Of a DNA stretch of 37,012 nucleotides, positions 8,637 through 16,551 are shown piece after piece (the stretch's first letter is position 1; every line of letters starts with the position of its first letter). Made by a program: the position numbers and the translations under genes. Location of the stretch: positions 1 to 37,012 of the forward strand of contig DYFK01000026.1 of assembly GCA_020725265.1 (NCBI GenBank). Direction: 5' to 3'. The notes under the pieces are model-generated. The model did not search any database and was not told the origin of the DNA. It worked only from the letters and a program-made list of their open reading frames with translations. The DNA comes from Hydrogenophilus sp. Its GTDB lineage: Bacteria; Pseudomonadota; Gammaproteobacteria; Burkholderiales; Thiobacillaceae.

Positions 8637-10637
8637 CTACCAGAAGAAAAAGCCAAGGTGATCCTCGATGACCACCGGATCGGCGCTTGGCGGCTCGATG
8701 ACCCGGATCAGGCCTTCGACCCCCTGGGCGGCAGCGAAATATCCACGTTCCTGTATGGCCTCGCCATGCAGGACCAGCCTGCCGAATTGGGCGGTGAATC
8801 CTCCCCCCTGGTCGGCGGCCTGTATGCGCGCCCAATTGTGGCCGAACAAGGATTTGAGCCCTTGATCCCGCCACAGCGCGGTGTGAACGGGTTTCGCGCG
8901 GGCAATGATTTCAGGGCTTTCCAGGATGACGTCGCCCAGGGCTAGCACGCCTCCACCCTCATTGACGATCCGTTCGCCGGCCCGAATATGGATGTTTCCA
9001 CCGGCACTGATCTGGCCGCCAACCAGGGTTTCGCTGGATCTTGCGCGCTTGTCGCAGATGAACAGCAGACATGATTGACGGTAGCTGAAGGACCCGACCG
9101 AATGTGCCCGGGTTTCCATTTCGTGGTCGATGTCGATGAAGAGATCTCCGTCATTGGAGAATATGTGACCACCGAGGTTTTTGATGTCGGCCGCCTTGAT
9201 CTCCATGTCCTTGTCGGCGACCCAGTACGCCAACTGGGAGGGGTCCGTGAGTTTTCCCATATCCACGCTGTAGCCGGATTTATGCCTTTCCAGCAATCCG
9301 AACAGAACGGATTCGGAGCGGGACCAATCGATGCGGCCCGGTCCGGCTTCGTGCAGGGTTTCGTTGATCGCGTTGCCTTCGGTCTCCATGCGCAGGGCAC
9401 CGTTGGAAAGAATGCGTGCACCGACGGTGACGATGCCCTGCCGCGCGAATACACCGATGTCGTCGGCGCCGCCGAATACGATGGCACCGGCTCCACCCGG
9501 CTCGGATCGATGTTCGAGCGTACCCTCGGTCACGAGCGTTACTGCATGAGGCGTGGCTTCTTCGCCCATATCCCGCATGCCTCCGGAGAGGATGCCGCCA
9601 ACGTTGCGTATGCCGGTTTGGGCATCGATAAGCAGGCTACCGGATGCGGAGACCGTGGACTGCCTGTCCTCCTCGTTGACTTGATCAAAGGTTCCGGTCA
9701 CGACGCGAACCTTGCCCGCCGCGCGCACGCTTCCTCCACGTTGTTCGACCCGGCCGGAGGAGGTAAGCAGAAAATCTCCGGAAGAAGCCAGCAGGTCTCC
9801 GGCATTGCGCACCCCGGCGCCGGCATCGGTCACCCATATCTCGATGCGGCCGGAGGTGATGCCCGCACTGGTGGAGACATCGACTGCGAGCGCGGTCGCG
9901 GCAACCCCATCCTCCGCTGCGGAGTGATATGCCCAAGGCGTGAGATTGTCGGTCGGCGAGGCGGCGGTATCGAAACTCGTTTCCGAACCTCCCGCCACGA
10001 CCCTGACAAGAGCGCTTGAAGAGCTGTAAGCGTTGGTGACAGGTCCTTCGATGCCAACCCGCCTGGCGATCAATTCGAGGCGGATGAGATCCGCGTTCAA
10101 ACCTTCTTGTCCGATCACGATTTCGCCTTCGCGGGTGGACAGGTCGACGTATCGCTGGACAAGACCGGGCGCAAGTTCGACGTCGCGCAATCCGACTTTG
10201 CCGGTCCCAAGCGCGACGCTTCCGAAATTGATGAAGCCTCCGCCGTTGATCCGGATTCCGTTCTGATTGGCAAGTATCAGATTGGCGCGGGGACCGTCGA
10301 TGGAGAGCGGGCCGGCGATGTGGGATGGCGAGGTGGAAAAGACCTCCGCCACGATGGTACGAGCTTGCACACCCTCATTGAGGAAGCGCGCACCGGCTAT
10401 GCCGACGTCGAACGTGCTGAAGGCATTGTAGGAAACATCGTTGATGACGCTCGCCGGCACGATGTCGAAGCGTCCGGAATCCACGCGCTCGACGATGGTG
10501 TTCGTGGTTCCCCGCGCGACGATGTTGCCTTCCGAGGCAAGTACGCCCTGGGTCACACAAGCAATCAGCGTTGCTGCCGCCGTTGCGGCGGACACGCGTT
10601 CCACATTGAATAACGATGACATTCCGGTCAATCGCAT
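8637..10637 (-). CDS. Compact two-partner secretion exoprotein (TpsA-like), first gene of the locus
   Basis: This 666-aa exoprotein begins with a signal peptide (residues about 1-35, ending GVLAS). The TPS domain follows: NAFSTFDVG near 71-79, FLNEGV near 85-90, and NQNGI at 124-128 where most family members have NPNGI, then GGGFINFGS. It lacks the Cys pair found in the large exoprotein. The remainder has haemagglutinin-like beta-helix repeats (VRNAGDLLASSGDFLL, IKNLGGHIFSNDGDLF). A short Cys pair, CLLFIC, lies near residue 525, and the protein ends in the aromatic tail HLGFFFW. It is short for a TpsA; whole FHA-type proteins are usually several times larger. The ATG at 10637 is supported by GAGGG 8 bases upstream. 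It probably uses the transporter encoded directly downstream. Confidence 0.92.
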   Translation of the reverse strand: MRLTGMSSLFNVERVSAATAAATLIACVTQGVLASEGNIVARGTTNTIVERVDSGRFDIVPASVINDVSYNAFSTFDVGIAGARFLNEGVQARTIVAEVFSTSPSHIAGPLSIDGPRANLILANQNGIRINGGGFINFGSVALGTGKVGLRDVELAPGLVQRYVDLSTREGEIVIGQEGLNADLIRLELIARRVGIEGPVTNAYSSSSALVRVVAGGSETSFDTAASPTDNLTPWAYHSAAEDGVAATALAVDVSTSAGITSGRIEIWVTDAGAGVRNAGDLLASSGDFLLTSSGRVEQRGGSVRAAGKVRVVTGTFDQVNEEDRQSTVSASGSLLIDAQTGIRNVGGILSGGMRDMGEEATPHAVTLVTEGTLEHRSEPGGAGAIVFGGADDIGVFARQGIVTVGARILSNGALRMETEGNAINETLHEAGPGRIDWSRSESVLFGLLERHKSGYSVDMGKLTDPSQLAYWVADKDMEIKAADIKNLGGHIFSNDGDLFIDIDHEMETRAHSVGSFSYRQSCLLFICDKRARSSETLVGGQISAGGNIHIRAGERIVNEGGGVLALGDVILESPEIIARAKPVHTALWRDQGLKSLFGHNWARIQAADQGGGFTAQFGRLVLHGEAIQERGYFAAAQGVEGLIRVIEPPSADPVVIEDHLGFFFW

Positions 10638-10663
10638 TTCCCTACCCTCTTATCTATTGATAT

Positions 10664-10679
10664 CCCGGGATTTCCCGGG
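10664..10679. promoter_or_regulatory. Inverted repeat upstream of the compact exoprotein
   Basis: The arms CCCGGGA and TCCCGGG are separated by two bases, 27 bases upstream of the ATG at 10637. This could be an operator or an RNA hairpin in the leader of the secretion locus. No regulator can be assigned from sequence alone. Confidence 0.35.
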
Positions 10680-10985
10680 CTCCCTGTCACATCCGATGTA
10701 TTTGCCCTAACCCTTGGGGATTGTTATCGAGCCCACCCCACGCTGATTTCATGGGGCCTCCGAACTACGCGGAGCGCGGTCGGCCCAAACGATTCGTGCC
10801 GAAAAATGCCGAAAACGATTACCACCGTCAATGTCGTACATCACGGATGATCGCGATCAAGAACCTGTGCCCATCACGCCAACATCGCGAAAAACCATGC
10901 GTTCCAGTCCACCGTGGACGTACACCAGGAATGTCGGTTGACCGACGAAACGCGCGTTCAATGCCATGAACGGTTGTGAGTAATT

Positions 10986-11011
10986 GCCGGATTTGGCCTG
11001 AGCCATCCGGC
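10986..11011. promoter_or_regulatory. Strong hairpin in the nuclease leader
   Basis: GCCGGAT at 10986-10992 pairs with ATCCGGC at 11005-11011, and an inner GGC-CTGA-GCC extends the stem across a two-base bulge. No T-run follows, so it is not a standard terminator. It lies about 100 bases upstream of the nuclease start and could be a leader structure or a repetitive extragenic palindrome. Confidence 0.4.
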
Positions 11012-11072
11012 TCACGCACCACCCTGTCGTGGGTCATCCGGCTGTTACAGGCGGACGCAAGAATGGCCCGGC

Positions 11073-11089
11073 CGCCATCGCCGATGGCG
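11073..11089. promoter_or_regulatory. Inverted repeat just upstream of the nuclease ribosome binding site
   Basis: CGCCATCG and CGATGGCG are perfect 8-base arms around a single C. The repeat ends 11 bases before the GGAG that serves the start at 11112. Its position suits an operator or a structure that affects translation. Confidence 0.35.
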
Positions 11090-11111
11090 ATCCATTGCCG
11101 GAGACCCGCTC

Positions 11112-14100
11112 ATGAATGCCCGCCTGAAACCCGTGGCCGCCCTGCTCTGCCTGGCCGGTCTGTTGCCCCTCACCCTCAACGCCCTGGCCGCCGGGGATGT
11201 CGTCATCAGCCAGATTTACGGCGGTGGCGGCAACAGCGGCGCGACCCTGAAACACGATTTCATCGAACTGTTCAACCGGAGCGGCGCGCCGGTGACGGTG
11301 AACGGCTGGACGGTGCAGTACGCATCGACCACCGGCTCCAGCTGGCAGAAGACGGCGCTGGCCGGCACCCTGCAACCGGGCCGTTACTATCTGGTGCGCC
11401 AGGCGCAGGGTAGCGGCGGCAGCGTCGATCTGCCGACTCCGGACGCGGCCGGCACCATCGCCATGTCGGCGAGCGCCGGCAAGGTGGCCCTGGTCAGCAA
11501 CGACACGACCTTGACCGGTAGCGCGCCGACCGGCGCCCACATCGTCGATTTCGTCGGCTTCGGCCCGGGCACCAATGCCTCGGAGACGGCGCCGACCTCG
11601 CCCAATCTGACCAACACCACGGCCGCTTTGCGCGCCGGTGGCGGTTGCGTCGATACCGATCACAACCTCGACGATTTCGCCAATGCCGCGCCGGCGCCGC
11701 GCAACAGCGCCAACCCGGCCAACGTCTGCGGCACGCCGGCGAACGCGCCGGTGGTGGCGGTGTGTCCGGCCAATCTGGCGCTGTCGCAGGGTCAGACCGG
11801 TGCGCTGGAACTGTCGGCGAGCGATGCCGACGGCATCGTCGACAGCGCGCTCCTGGTTTCCGCGCCGGTGGCCGGCATCGGCCTGACCGGCTTCACGCCG
11901 GCCGCCGGCGTCGGTGCCAGCGCCGAAGCGACGCTCGAAGTCGCCGGCTCGGTCGGTGCTGGTCAGTACGCGGTCGAGGTGAAGTTCGCCAACGCCGAGG
12001 GCCAGGAAGCCAGTTGCGCGATCCAGGTCAGCGTGGTCGGTCTCACCCGCATCTTCAACATCCAGGGTAGCGGCGTGGTCAGCCCGATGGCTGGCGCCAA
12101 GGTGACCACCGAAGGCGTGGTCACGCTGGTCACCAACAACGGTTACTTCATGCAGGACGCGGAAGGCGACGGCGATGACGACACTTCCGACGGCATCTTC
12201 GTCTACACCGGCTCGACGCCGGCCGTCGCCGCCGGCGACCGGGTCCGGGTCCAGGCCACGGTCACCGAGTACGCGGTCGGCACCGGTGCCGCCGCGCAGG
12301 CCAATCCGGTCACGGAATTGACCGGCGCGATCACCCAGGTGCTCGATTCGGGATACACGGTCGAACCGGTCACGATCGTCTTCCCGGAGGCGGTCGAAGG
12401 CGACCTGGAGCGCCATGAGGGCATGCTGGTGCGCATCGAGGTGCCGCTGACCGTGTCGCAGAACTACTTCCAGGGCCGCTACGGCCAGGTCACGCTGTCG
12501 GCCGATGGCCGTCTGGAGAAGCCGAGCAACCTGTTCCCGGCCGCCAGCGCGGAAGCCGCGGCGATGGCCGACGACAACGCCCGCCGCCGCATCCTGCTGG
12601 ATGACGGCAGCAGCCTGCAGAACCCCAATCCCATCCCCTATCTGGGCGAAGACGGTACCCTGCGCGCCGGCGACCTGCTGCCGGACGGCGTGGTCGGCGT
12701 CATCGACTACGGCCTGGCCACCAGCGACAGCGCCGGTCTGAGCGATTACAGGATCCACCCGGTGGTCGCGCCCGTGATCGAGCGCGCCAACCCGCGCGCG
12801 GCCACGCCGGAGCTGGTGCCGGGCAATGTCCGCGTGGCCAGCTTCAACGTGCTCAACTATTTCACCACCATCGACCAGACCGGTGCCCAGTGCTTCCCGA
12901 GCATGACCCGGAGCGACTGCCGGGGCGCGGACAGCGTCGTCGAGTTCGAGCGCCAGAAGGTCAAGATCGTCAACGCGCTGAAAGCCATCGATGCCGACGT
13001 GGTCGGCCTGATGGAGATCGAGAACAACGGCAACCTGGCGGTCCAGGATCTCACCGACGCGCTCAACGCGGCGATCGGCACCACCGCCTACGCGCCAGTC
13101 GCGCTGCCGGCCGGCGGCACCGGCGGCGACGCCATCCGGGTGGCGCTGATCCACAAACCGGCGGTGGCCGGCGCGTTCGGCGGCGCGGTCAGCGATACCG
13201 ATCCCATCCACAACCGCCCGCCGCTGGCGCAGACCTTCGCGCTCACCAACGGCGAACGCTTCACCGTGGTGGTCAACCACTTCAAGTCGAAGGGAAGCTG
13301 CCCGGCCAGCGGCCCGGATGCCGACCAGGGCGACGGCCAGGGCTGCTGGAACGCGCTGCGCGTCGAACAGGCCGAACGCCTGGCCGCGTTCGCGACCGGT
13401 CTGGGCGGCGGCAACGCGCTGTTGATCGGCGACCTCAATGCCTACGGCAAGGAAGACCCGATCCTGAAACTCGCCGAACTCGGCTATCAGGATCAGATCG
13501 CCCGCTTCGGCGACTTCAATTACTCCTACGTGTTCGACGGCGAAGCCGGCTATCTCGACCACGCGCTGGCCGGTCCCGATCTGGCGACGCGCGTCGCCGG
13601 GGTCGGCCACTGGCACATCAACGCCGACGAGCCGTCGGTGATCGACTACAACACCGAGTTCAAGCCGCATGACGTCTATGGCCCGCACCCGTTCCGCTCG
13701 TCCGATCACGATCCGGTCATCGTCGGCCTCGGCCTGTACCGGGACATCGTCGGCGGCGCCGGCCGCGACACGCTGGTGGGCACAACGGGCGACGACATCC
13801 TGATCGGCGGCCGTGGCGCCGATACGCTGACCGGCAACGGCGGCCGCGACCGCTTCGTCTACACCAGCGTGCTCGACGGCACCGATACGATCACCGATTT
13901 CACCTCCGGCGAGGATCGCATCGTGCTGACCGGGCTGCTCGCCAGTCTGGGCATCGCCAACGTCAATCCGCTCGCCAGCGGCCACGTGGTCTGCCAGAAC
14001 GCCGGCTCCAACGCGGTCGTCCACGTCGATCCCGATGCCGCCGGCCCGCTCGCGCGCCGCGCGCTGGTGCAAGTTCGCGGCCAGCAGTGCGCCAACCTGG

Positions 14101-14126
14101 CCCAACCCGGCAATTTCGAGTTCTGA
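11112..14126 (+). CDS. ExeM/NucH-family secreted endonuclease with C-terminal RTX repeats
   Basis: This 1004-aa protein begins with a signal peptide (1-27, LNALAA). A lamin-tail-like domain follows at about 28-150 (VVISQIYGGGGNSG, DFIELFNRSG). The middle is the usual ExeM N-terminal region, with IQGSG, YFMQDAEGDGDDDTSDGIFVY and an OB-like section. The DNase I-type catalytic domain spans about 573-870: SFNVLNYF, LMEIENNG near 631-638 (metal-binding Glu), VVNHFKSKG, GDLNAYGKEDP near 773, and SSDHDP near 863. Residues about 880-920 carry RTX calcium-binding repeats (GGAGRDTLVG, GDDILIGG, GADTLTGN). They are followed by a type I secretion C-terminal target-like domain (DRFVY to GEDRIVLTG). It is expected to degrade extracellular DNA or RNA for nutrient recovery or biofilm turnover. 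GGAG lies 8 bases before the ATG. Confidence 0.93.
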   Translation: MNARLKPVAALLCLAGLLPLTLNALAAGDVVISQIYGGGGNSGATLKHDFIELFNRSGAPVTVNGWTVQYASTTGSSWQKTALAGTLQPGRYYLVRQAQGSGGSVDLPTPDAAGTIAMSASAGKVALVSNDTTLTGSAPTGAHIVDFVGFGPGTNASETAPTSPNLTNTTAALRAGGGCVDTDHNLDDFANAAPAPRNSANPANVCGTPANAPVVAVCPANLALSQGQTGALELSASDADGIVDSALLVSAPVAGIGLTGFTPAAGVGASAEATLEVAGSVGAGQYAVEVKFANAEGQEASCAIQVSVVGLTRIFNIQGSGVVSPMAGAKVTTEGVVTLVTNNGYFMQDAEGDGDDDTSDGIFVYTGSTPAVAAGDRVRVQATVTEYAVGTGAAAQANPVTELTGAITQVLDSGYTVEPVTIVFPEAVEGDLERHEGMLVRIEVPLTVSQNYFQGRYGQVTLSADGRLEKPSNLFPAASAEAAAMADDNARRRILLDDGSSLQNPNPIPYLGEDGTLRAGDLLPDGVVGVIDYGLATSDSAGLSDYRIHPVVAPVIERANPRAATPELVPGNVRVASFNVLNYFTTIDQTGAQCFPSMTRSDCRGADSVVEFERQKVKIVNALKAIDADVVGLMEIENNGNLAVQDLTDALNAAIGTTAYAPVALPAGGTGGDAIRVALIHKPAVAGAFGGAVSDTDPIHNRPPLAQTFALTNGERFTVVVNHFKSKGSCPASGPDADQGDGQGCWNALRVEQAERLAAFATGLGGGNALLIGDLNAYGKEDPILKLAELGYQDQIARFGDFNYSYVFDGEAGYLDHALAGPDLATRVAGVGHWHINADEPSVIDYNTEFKPHDVYGPHPFRSSDHDPVIVGLGLYRDIVGGAGRDTLVGTTGDDILIGGRGADTLTGNGGRDRFVYTSVLDGTDTITDFTSGEDRIVLTGLLASLGIANVNPLASGHVVCQNAGSNAVVHVDPDAAGPLARRALVQVRGQQCANLAQPGNFEF

Positions 14127-14151
14127 CCCGCACCCCATCGAGCAAACCCAT

Positions 14152-14174
14152 GCGCCCGGCCCGATGCCGGGCGC
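14152..14174. promoter_or_regulatory. Perfect hairpin between the nuclease and PEP-CTERM genes
   Basis: GCGCCCGGC and GCCGGGCGC are perfect 9-base arms around a 5-base loop, 26 bases after the nuclease stop and just before the AGGAG of the next gene. No T-run follows. It may attenuate transcription or protect the upstream transcript end. Confidence 0.5.
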
Positions 14175-14190
14175 GCTTCAGGAGATCCCC

Positions 14191-14724
14191 ATGTCACAGT
14201 CCGTTTCCTTCCTCCCCGGCCGGCTCGCCCGCCTGCTTACCCTGGTCCTGCTGCTGGGCGCCGCGCCCGTCCAGGCCGCGCTGCTCAGCTACGATTTCGC
14301 CGGCACCCTGACCGATGGCTCGCTGGCCGGCGAAACGTTTTCCGGCCGCTTCAGCTTCGATGACGCCGGTCTGCTCGGCATTGACAGCGAATATCTGGGC
14401 CTGGCCAGCCTGAATCTGAATTTCCTGGGTCGCCAATACGGTCTGGATGACGCCGACGCGCCGCCGGAAGCGGCGTTCTGGGATGGCGAACTGGTCGGTA
14501 TCGGCTTCACCATCAGCCTGGACGACCCGTGGTTCGGGCTGATGTCCGGCTTCTTCGATCTCAGCGAGGCCTATTTCGCCTATCAGCCGGCCAACGGCAT
14601 GCCCGGTTACGGCGACGTTTCCTACCGGCCGACGACCTCCACCAACGTGTCCGAACCGGCGACGCTGCTGCTCGCCGGCCTTGGCCTACTCGGCCTCGCC
14701 GGGATCAGGGCGCGTCGCCGCTGA
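14191..14724 (+). CDS. PEP-CTERM sorting domain protein
   Basis: This 177-aa secreted protein has a signal peptide at about 1-30 (ending APVQAA) and a middle domain of unknown function beginning LLSYDFAGTLTDG. This opening is common in PEP-CTERM proteins. The C-terminus is the exosortase sorting signal: SEPATLLLAGLGLLGLAG, then the basic tail IRARRR. The usual Pro before Glu is Ser here (VSEPATL). Such proteins are cut by an exosortase and moved to the surface or exopolysaccharide matrix; no exosortase gene is in this window. The ATG at 14191 is chosen over upstream starts because AGGAG lies 6 bases before it and it gives the signal peptide. The last 20 bases overlap the convergent regulator gene. 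Confidence 0.92.
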   Translation: MSQSVSFLPGRLARLLTLVLLLGAAPVQAALLSYDFAGTLTDGSLAGETFSGRFSFDDAGLLGIDSEYLGLASLNLNFLGRQYGLDDADAPPEAAFWDGELVGIGFTISLDDPWFGLMSGFFDLSEAYFAYQPANGMPGYGDVSYRPTTSTNVSEPATLLLAGLGLLGLAGIRARRR

Positions 14725-15496
14725 CCGGCTCGATCAGGCCCAGGCGCAATCCCTCGGACACCGCCTGGGCGCGATTGCGGGCCTTCAACTTGGCGCGCAG
14801 GTTCTGGACATGGTTCTTGGCGGTCGCCGCGCTCACGCCCAGGCACTCGCCGATCGCCGGGTTGGACAGGCCGTCACGGACCAGAGTCAGCACTTCCCTT
14901 TCCCGTACCGTCAGCAGCGGGGTCGGCGCGGCCGCGGACGTGGTCGTGGCCTCCTCGGCCAATACCCGCGCATAACTGGCGGCCAGGGTCGGCAACAGCA
15001 GTTCCAGCAAGGGCGCGTAGCGGCCGTCCGGGCGCGGCAGCCGGAACAGGCCGAACCAGCTCTGCACGCCGCCATCCGGCGCGGCCACGCCATGCGCGGC
15101 CATGTTGCGCAGCTCCAGCCTGGACAGTTTCTCCAGCCAGTGCGGCGCGCACGCCGACGGCGGCCCACCGTCGAAACACAGACAGGGGCGGCGCGCGGCG
15201 CGCCAGTGCCGGATCGCCTCGGTGATGAAGCCGCCACGCGGATGGCAGGCGGCCTCGAAATGGTTGGCGCGGAAATAACGCGTTGCCGTGAAATAGCGCA
15301 GCCGGGTGCCGGCCGGATCGTGACCACCCGCCGCGCAGATCAGGATTTCGTGTGGCAGCAGCGCCTGCAACGGCCCCTGCGTCCAGGCGAAGAACTGGCT
15401 CGGCTTGCGAACCTCGGCGCCGGCGGCGAGCACGGCGATCAGGCGGTCGCGGTCCTCGACGCCGAGCAGATCGCGGATTTTTCGGGTAAGCGGCAC
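14705..15496 (-). CDS. epsA: EpsA-type LuxR-family transcriptional regulator
   Basis: This 263-aa protein has a LuxR helix-turn-helix at about residues 195-255 (LLTVREREVLTLVRDGLSN, IGECLGVSAATAKNHVQNL). A long N-terminal domain lacks receiver or autoinducer-binding motifs. The layout fits EpsA, the regulator tied to exopolysaccharide and exosortase/PEP-CTERM systems in methylotrophic and related betaproteobacteria. Its convergent, overlapping position with a PEP-CTERM gene supports this. The start is a GTG at 15496: an in-frame TAA lies a short way upstream and no ATG falls between. No clear ribosome binding site is visible. A generic LuxR regulator is the alternative. Confidence 0.82.
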   Translation of the reverse strand: MPLTRKIRDLLGVEDRDRLIAVLAAGAEVRKPSQFFAWTQGPLQALLPHEILICAAGGHDPAGTRLRYFTATRYFRANHFEAACHPRGGFITEAIRHWRAARRPCLCFDGGPPSACAPHWLEKLSRLELRNMAAHGVAAPDGGVQSWFGLFRLPRPDGRYAPLLELLLPTLAASYARVLAEEATTTSAAAPTPLLTVREREVLTLVRDGLSNPAIGECLGVSAATAKNHVQNLRAKLKARNRAQAVSEGLRLGLIEPVSGDAP

Positions 15497-15591
15497 GGGC
15501 TCGCGGACGATCGGACGGAGAGCCGGCTTTTATAACGACCGCGCGTGACAGACTGATTGCGGACTTGTTGCCAGCCGCCCGCCGGACCCGG

Positions 15592-16551
15592 TTACGCCGG
15601 CGCCAGGGTCTCCAGGAAGACGCGCAGGTCCGTCGGCAGCGGCGCTTCCAGAACCAGCGGCTGGCCGGTGAGCGGATGCGCGAGTTCGAGCCGGGCGGCA
15701 TGCAGGAACATGCGCCGGAGTCCGTGCCGCCGGAGCTCGCGATTGGCCTCGACATCGCCATATTTGGTATCGCCGGCGATGGCATGGCCAAGCGCGGCCA
15801 GATGCACGCGGATCTGGTGGGTGCGGCCGGTCTTCAGTTCCGCCTCGATCAGGCTGAGGCCGGCGCCCGGGCCGCCGTAACGACGCTCCAGCCGGAAGAT
15901 GGTATGCGCGCGCTGGCCGTCCGGATCGACCGCGACCCGGCGCTCGCCCTCGGCATCCAGGTAGCGGCGCAACGCCAGCTTGACGTGACGCACCGGATCG
16001 CGCCAGCGGCCAAGCGCCAGCGCCAGATAGGTCTTGCGCGTTTCGCCGTCGCGCAGCATGCGGTGCAGCTCGACCAGCGCCGAACGCTTCAGCGCCAGTA
16101 CCAGCACGCCCGAGGTTTCCTTGTCCAGGCGATGCGCGAGTTCCAGAAAGCGCGCGTCGGGCAATTCCAGACGCAACTGCTCGATCACGCCCAGACTGAC
16201 GCCGCTGCCGCCATGCACCGCCTGGCCGGAAGGCTTGTCGATCACCAGCAGGCTGTCGTCGCGATAGATCGCCCGTTCCAGCAATGGCCGGCCGGACGGA
16301 ACGCCGGACGGTGTCGCCACCTTTTCCGCCACCCGCACCGGCGGGATGCGGATTTCATCATGCTCGGCGAGTTTGTATTCCGGGCGTGCCCGGCGCCCGC
16401 TGACGCGCACCTCGCCCTCGCGCAGCATCCGGTAGACCCGGCTCTTGGGCACGCCCTTGAGCATCCGGAACAGGAAGTTATCGATGCGCTGGCCAGCCTG
16501 TTCAGGGCCGATCGTGATCTTGACAACCGCCGCTTTCGCCGTTGATTCCAT
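15592..16551 (-). CDS. rluC: 23S rRNA pseudouridine synthase RluC
   Basis: This 319-aa enzyme isomerises uridines of 23S rRNA (positions 955, 2504 and 2580 in E. coli). An S4 RNA-binding domain lies at about 17-75 (QRIDNFLFRMLKGVPKSRVY). The RsuA/RluA catalytic domain spans about 90-305, with the active-site motif HRLDKETSG near residue 140 (catalytic Asp) and RTHQIRVHL near 235. Divergence from rne is the same order as in E. coli and supports RluC rather than RluD. The ATG at 16551 has no clear ribosome binding site. TATACG lies only 3 bases upstream, so a leaderless transcript is possible. A much longer open frame through rne in this frame is not coding. Confidence 0.93.
   Translation of the reverse strand: MESTAKAAVVKITIGPEQAGQRIDNFLFRMLKGVPKSRVYRMLREGEVRVSGRRARPEYKLAEHDEIRIPPVRVAEKVATPSGVPSGRPLLERAIYRDDSLLVIDKPSGQAVHGGSGVSLGVIEQLRLELPDARFLELAHRLDKETSGVLVLALKRSALVELHRMLRDGETRKTYLALALGRWRDPVRHVKLALRRYLDAEGERRVAVDPDGQRAHTIFRLERRYGGPGAGLSLIEAELKTGRTHQIRVHLAALGHAIAGDTKYGDVEANRELRRHGLRRMFLHAARLELAHPLTGQPLVLEAPLPTDLRVFLETLAPA

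Larger units (their letters stand above)
10638..11111. other. Divergent intergenic region between the TPS locus and the nuclease gene
   Basis: This 474-base gap must hold promoters for both directions. I see no credible gene: the open frames in it have no family features and no good ribosome binding site. Besides the elements listed separately, it contains a short inverted repeat, GTCCAC-C-GTGGAC, at 10907-10919. The 9-mer CATCCGGCT occurs twice, near 11004 and 11037. No strong sigma-70 promoter was recognised. Confidence 0.5.

Noticed and set aside
1-10637. Recent horizontal transfer or a mobile element around the TPS locus
   Set aside because: No integrase, transposase, tRNA, direct-repeat boundary or clear base-composition break was seen on the right side; the left side is outside the window.
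10721-10969. 82-codon plus-strand frame in the divergent intergenic region
   Set aside because: No ribosome binding site, no hydrophobic or domain pattern, and it lies where promoters for both directions are expected.
10638-11111. Pho box before the nuclease
   Set aside because: CTGTC-like words occur (near 10684 and 11022), but not with the 11-base repeat spacing of a Pho box.
11034-14138. 1034-codon open frame antisense to the nuclease
   Set aside because: Its product is a low-complexity shadow rich in Val, Gly, Asp and Ala with no family motif. The opposite strand encodes a clear secreted nuclease with signal peptide and catalytic motifs.
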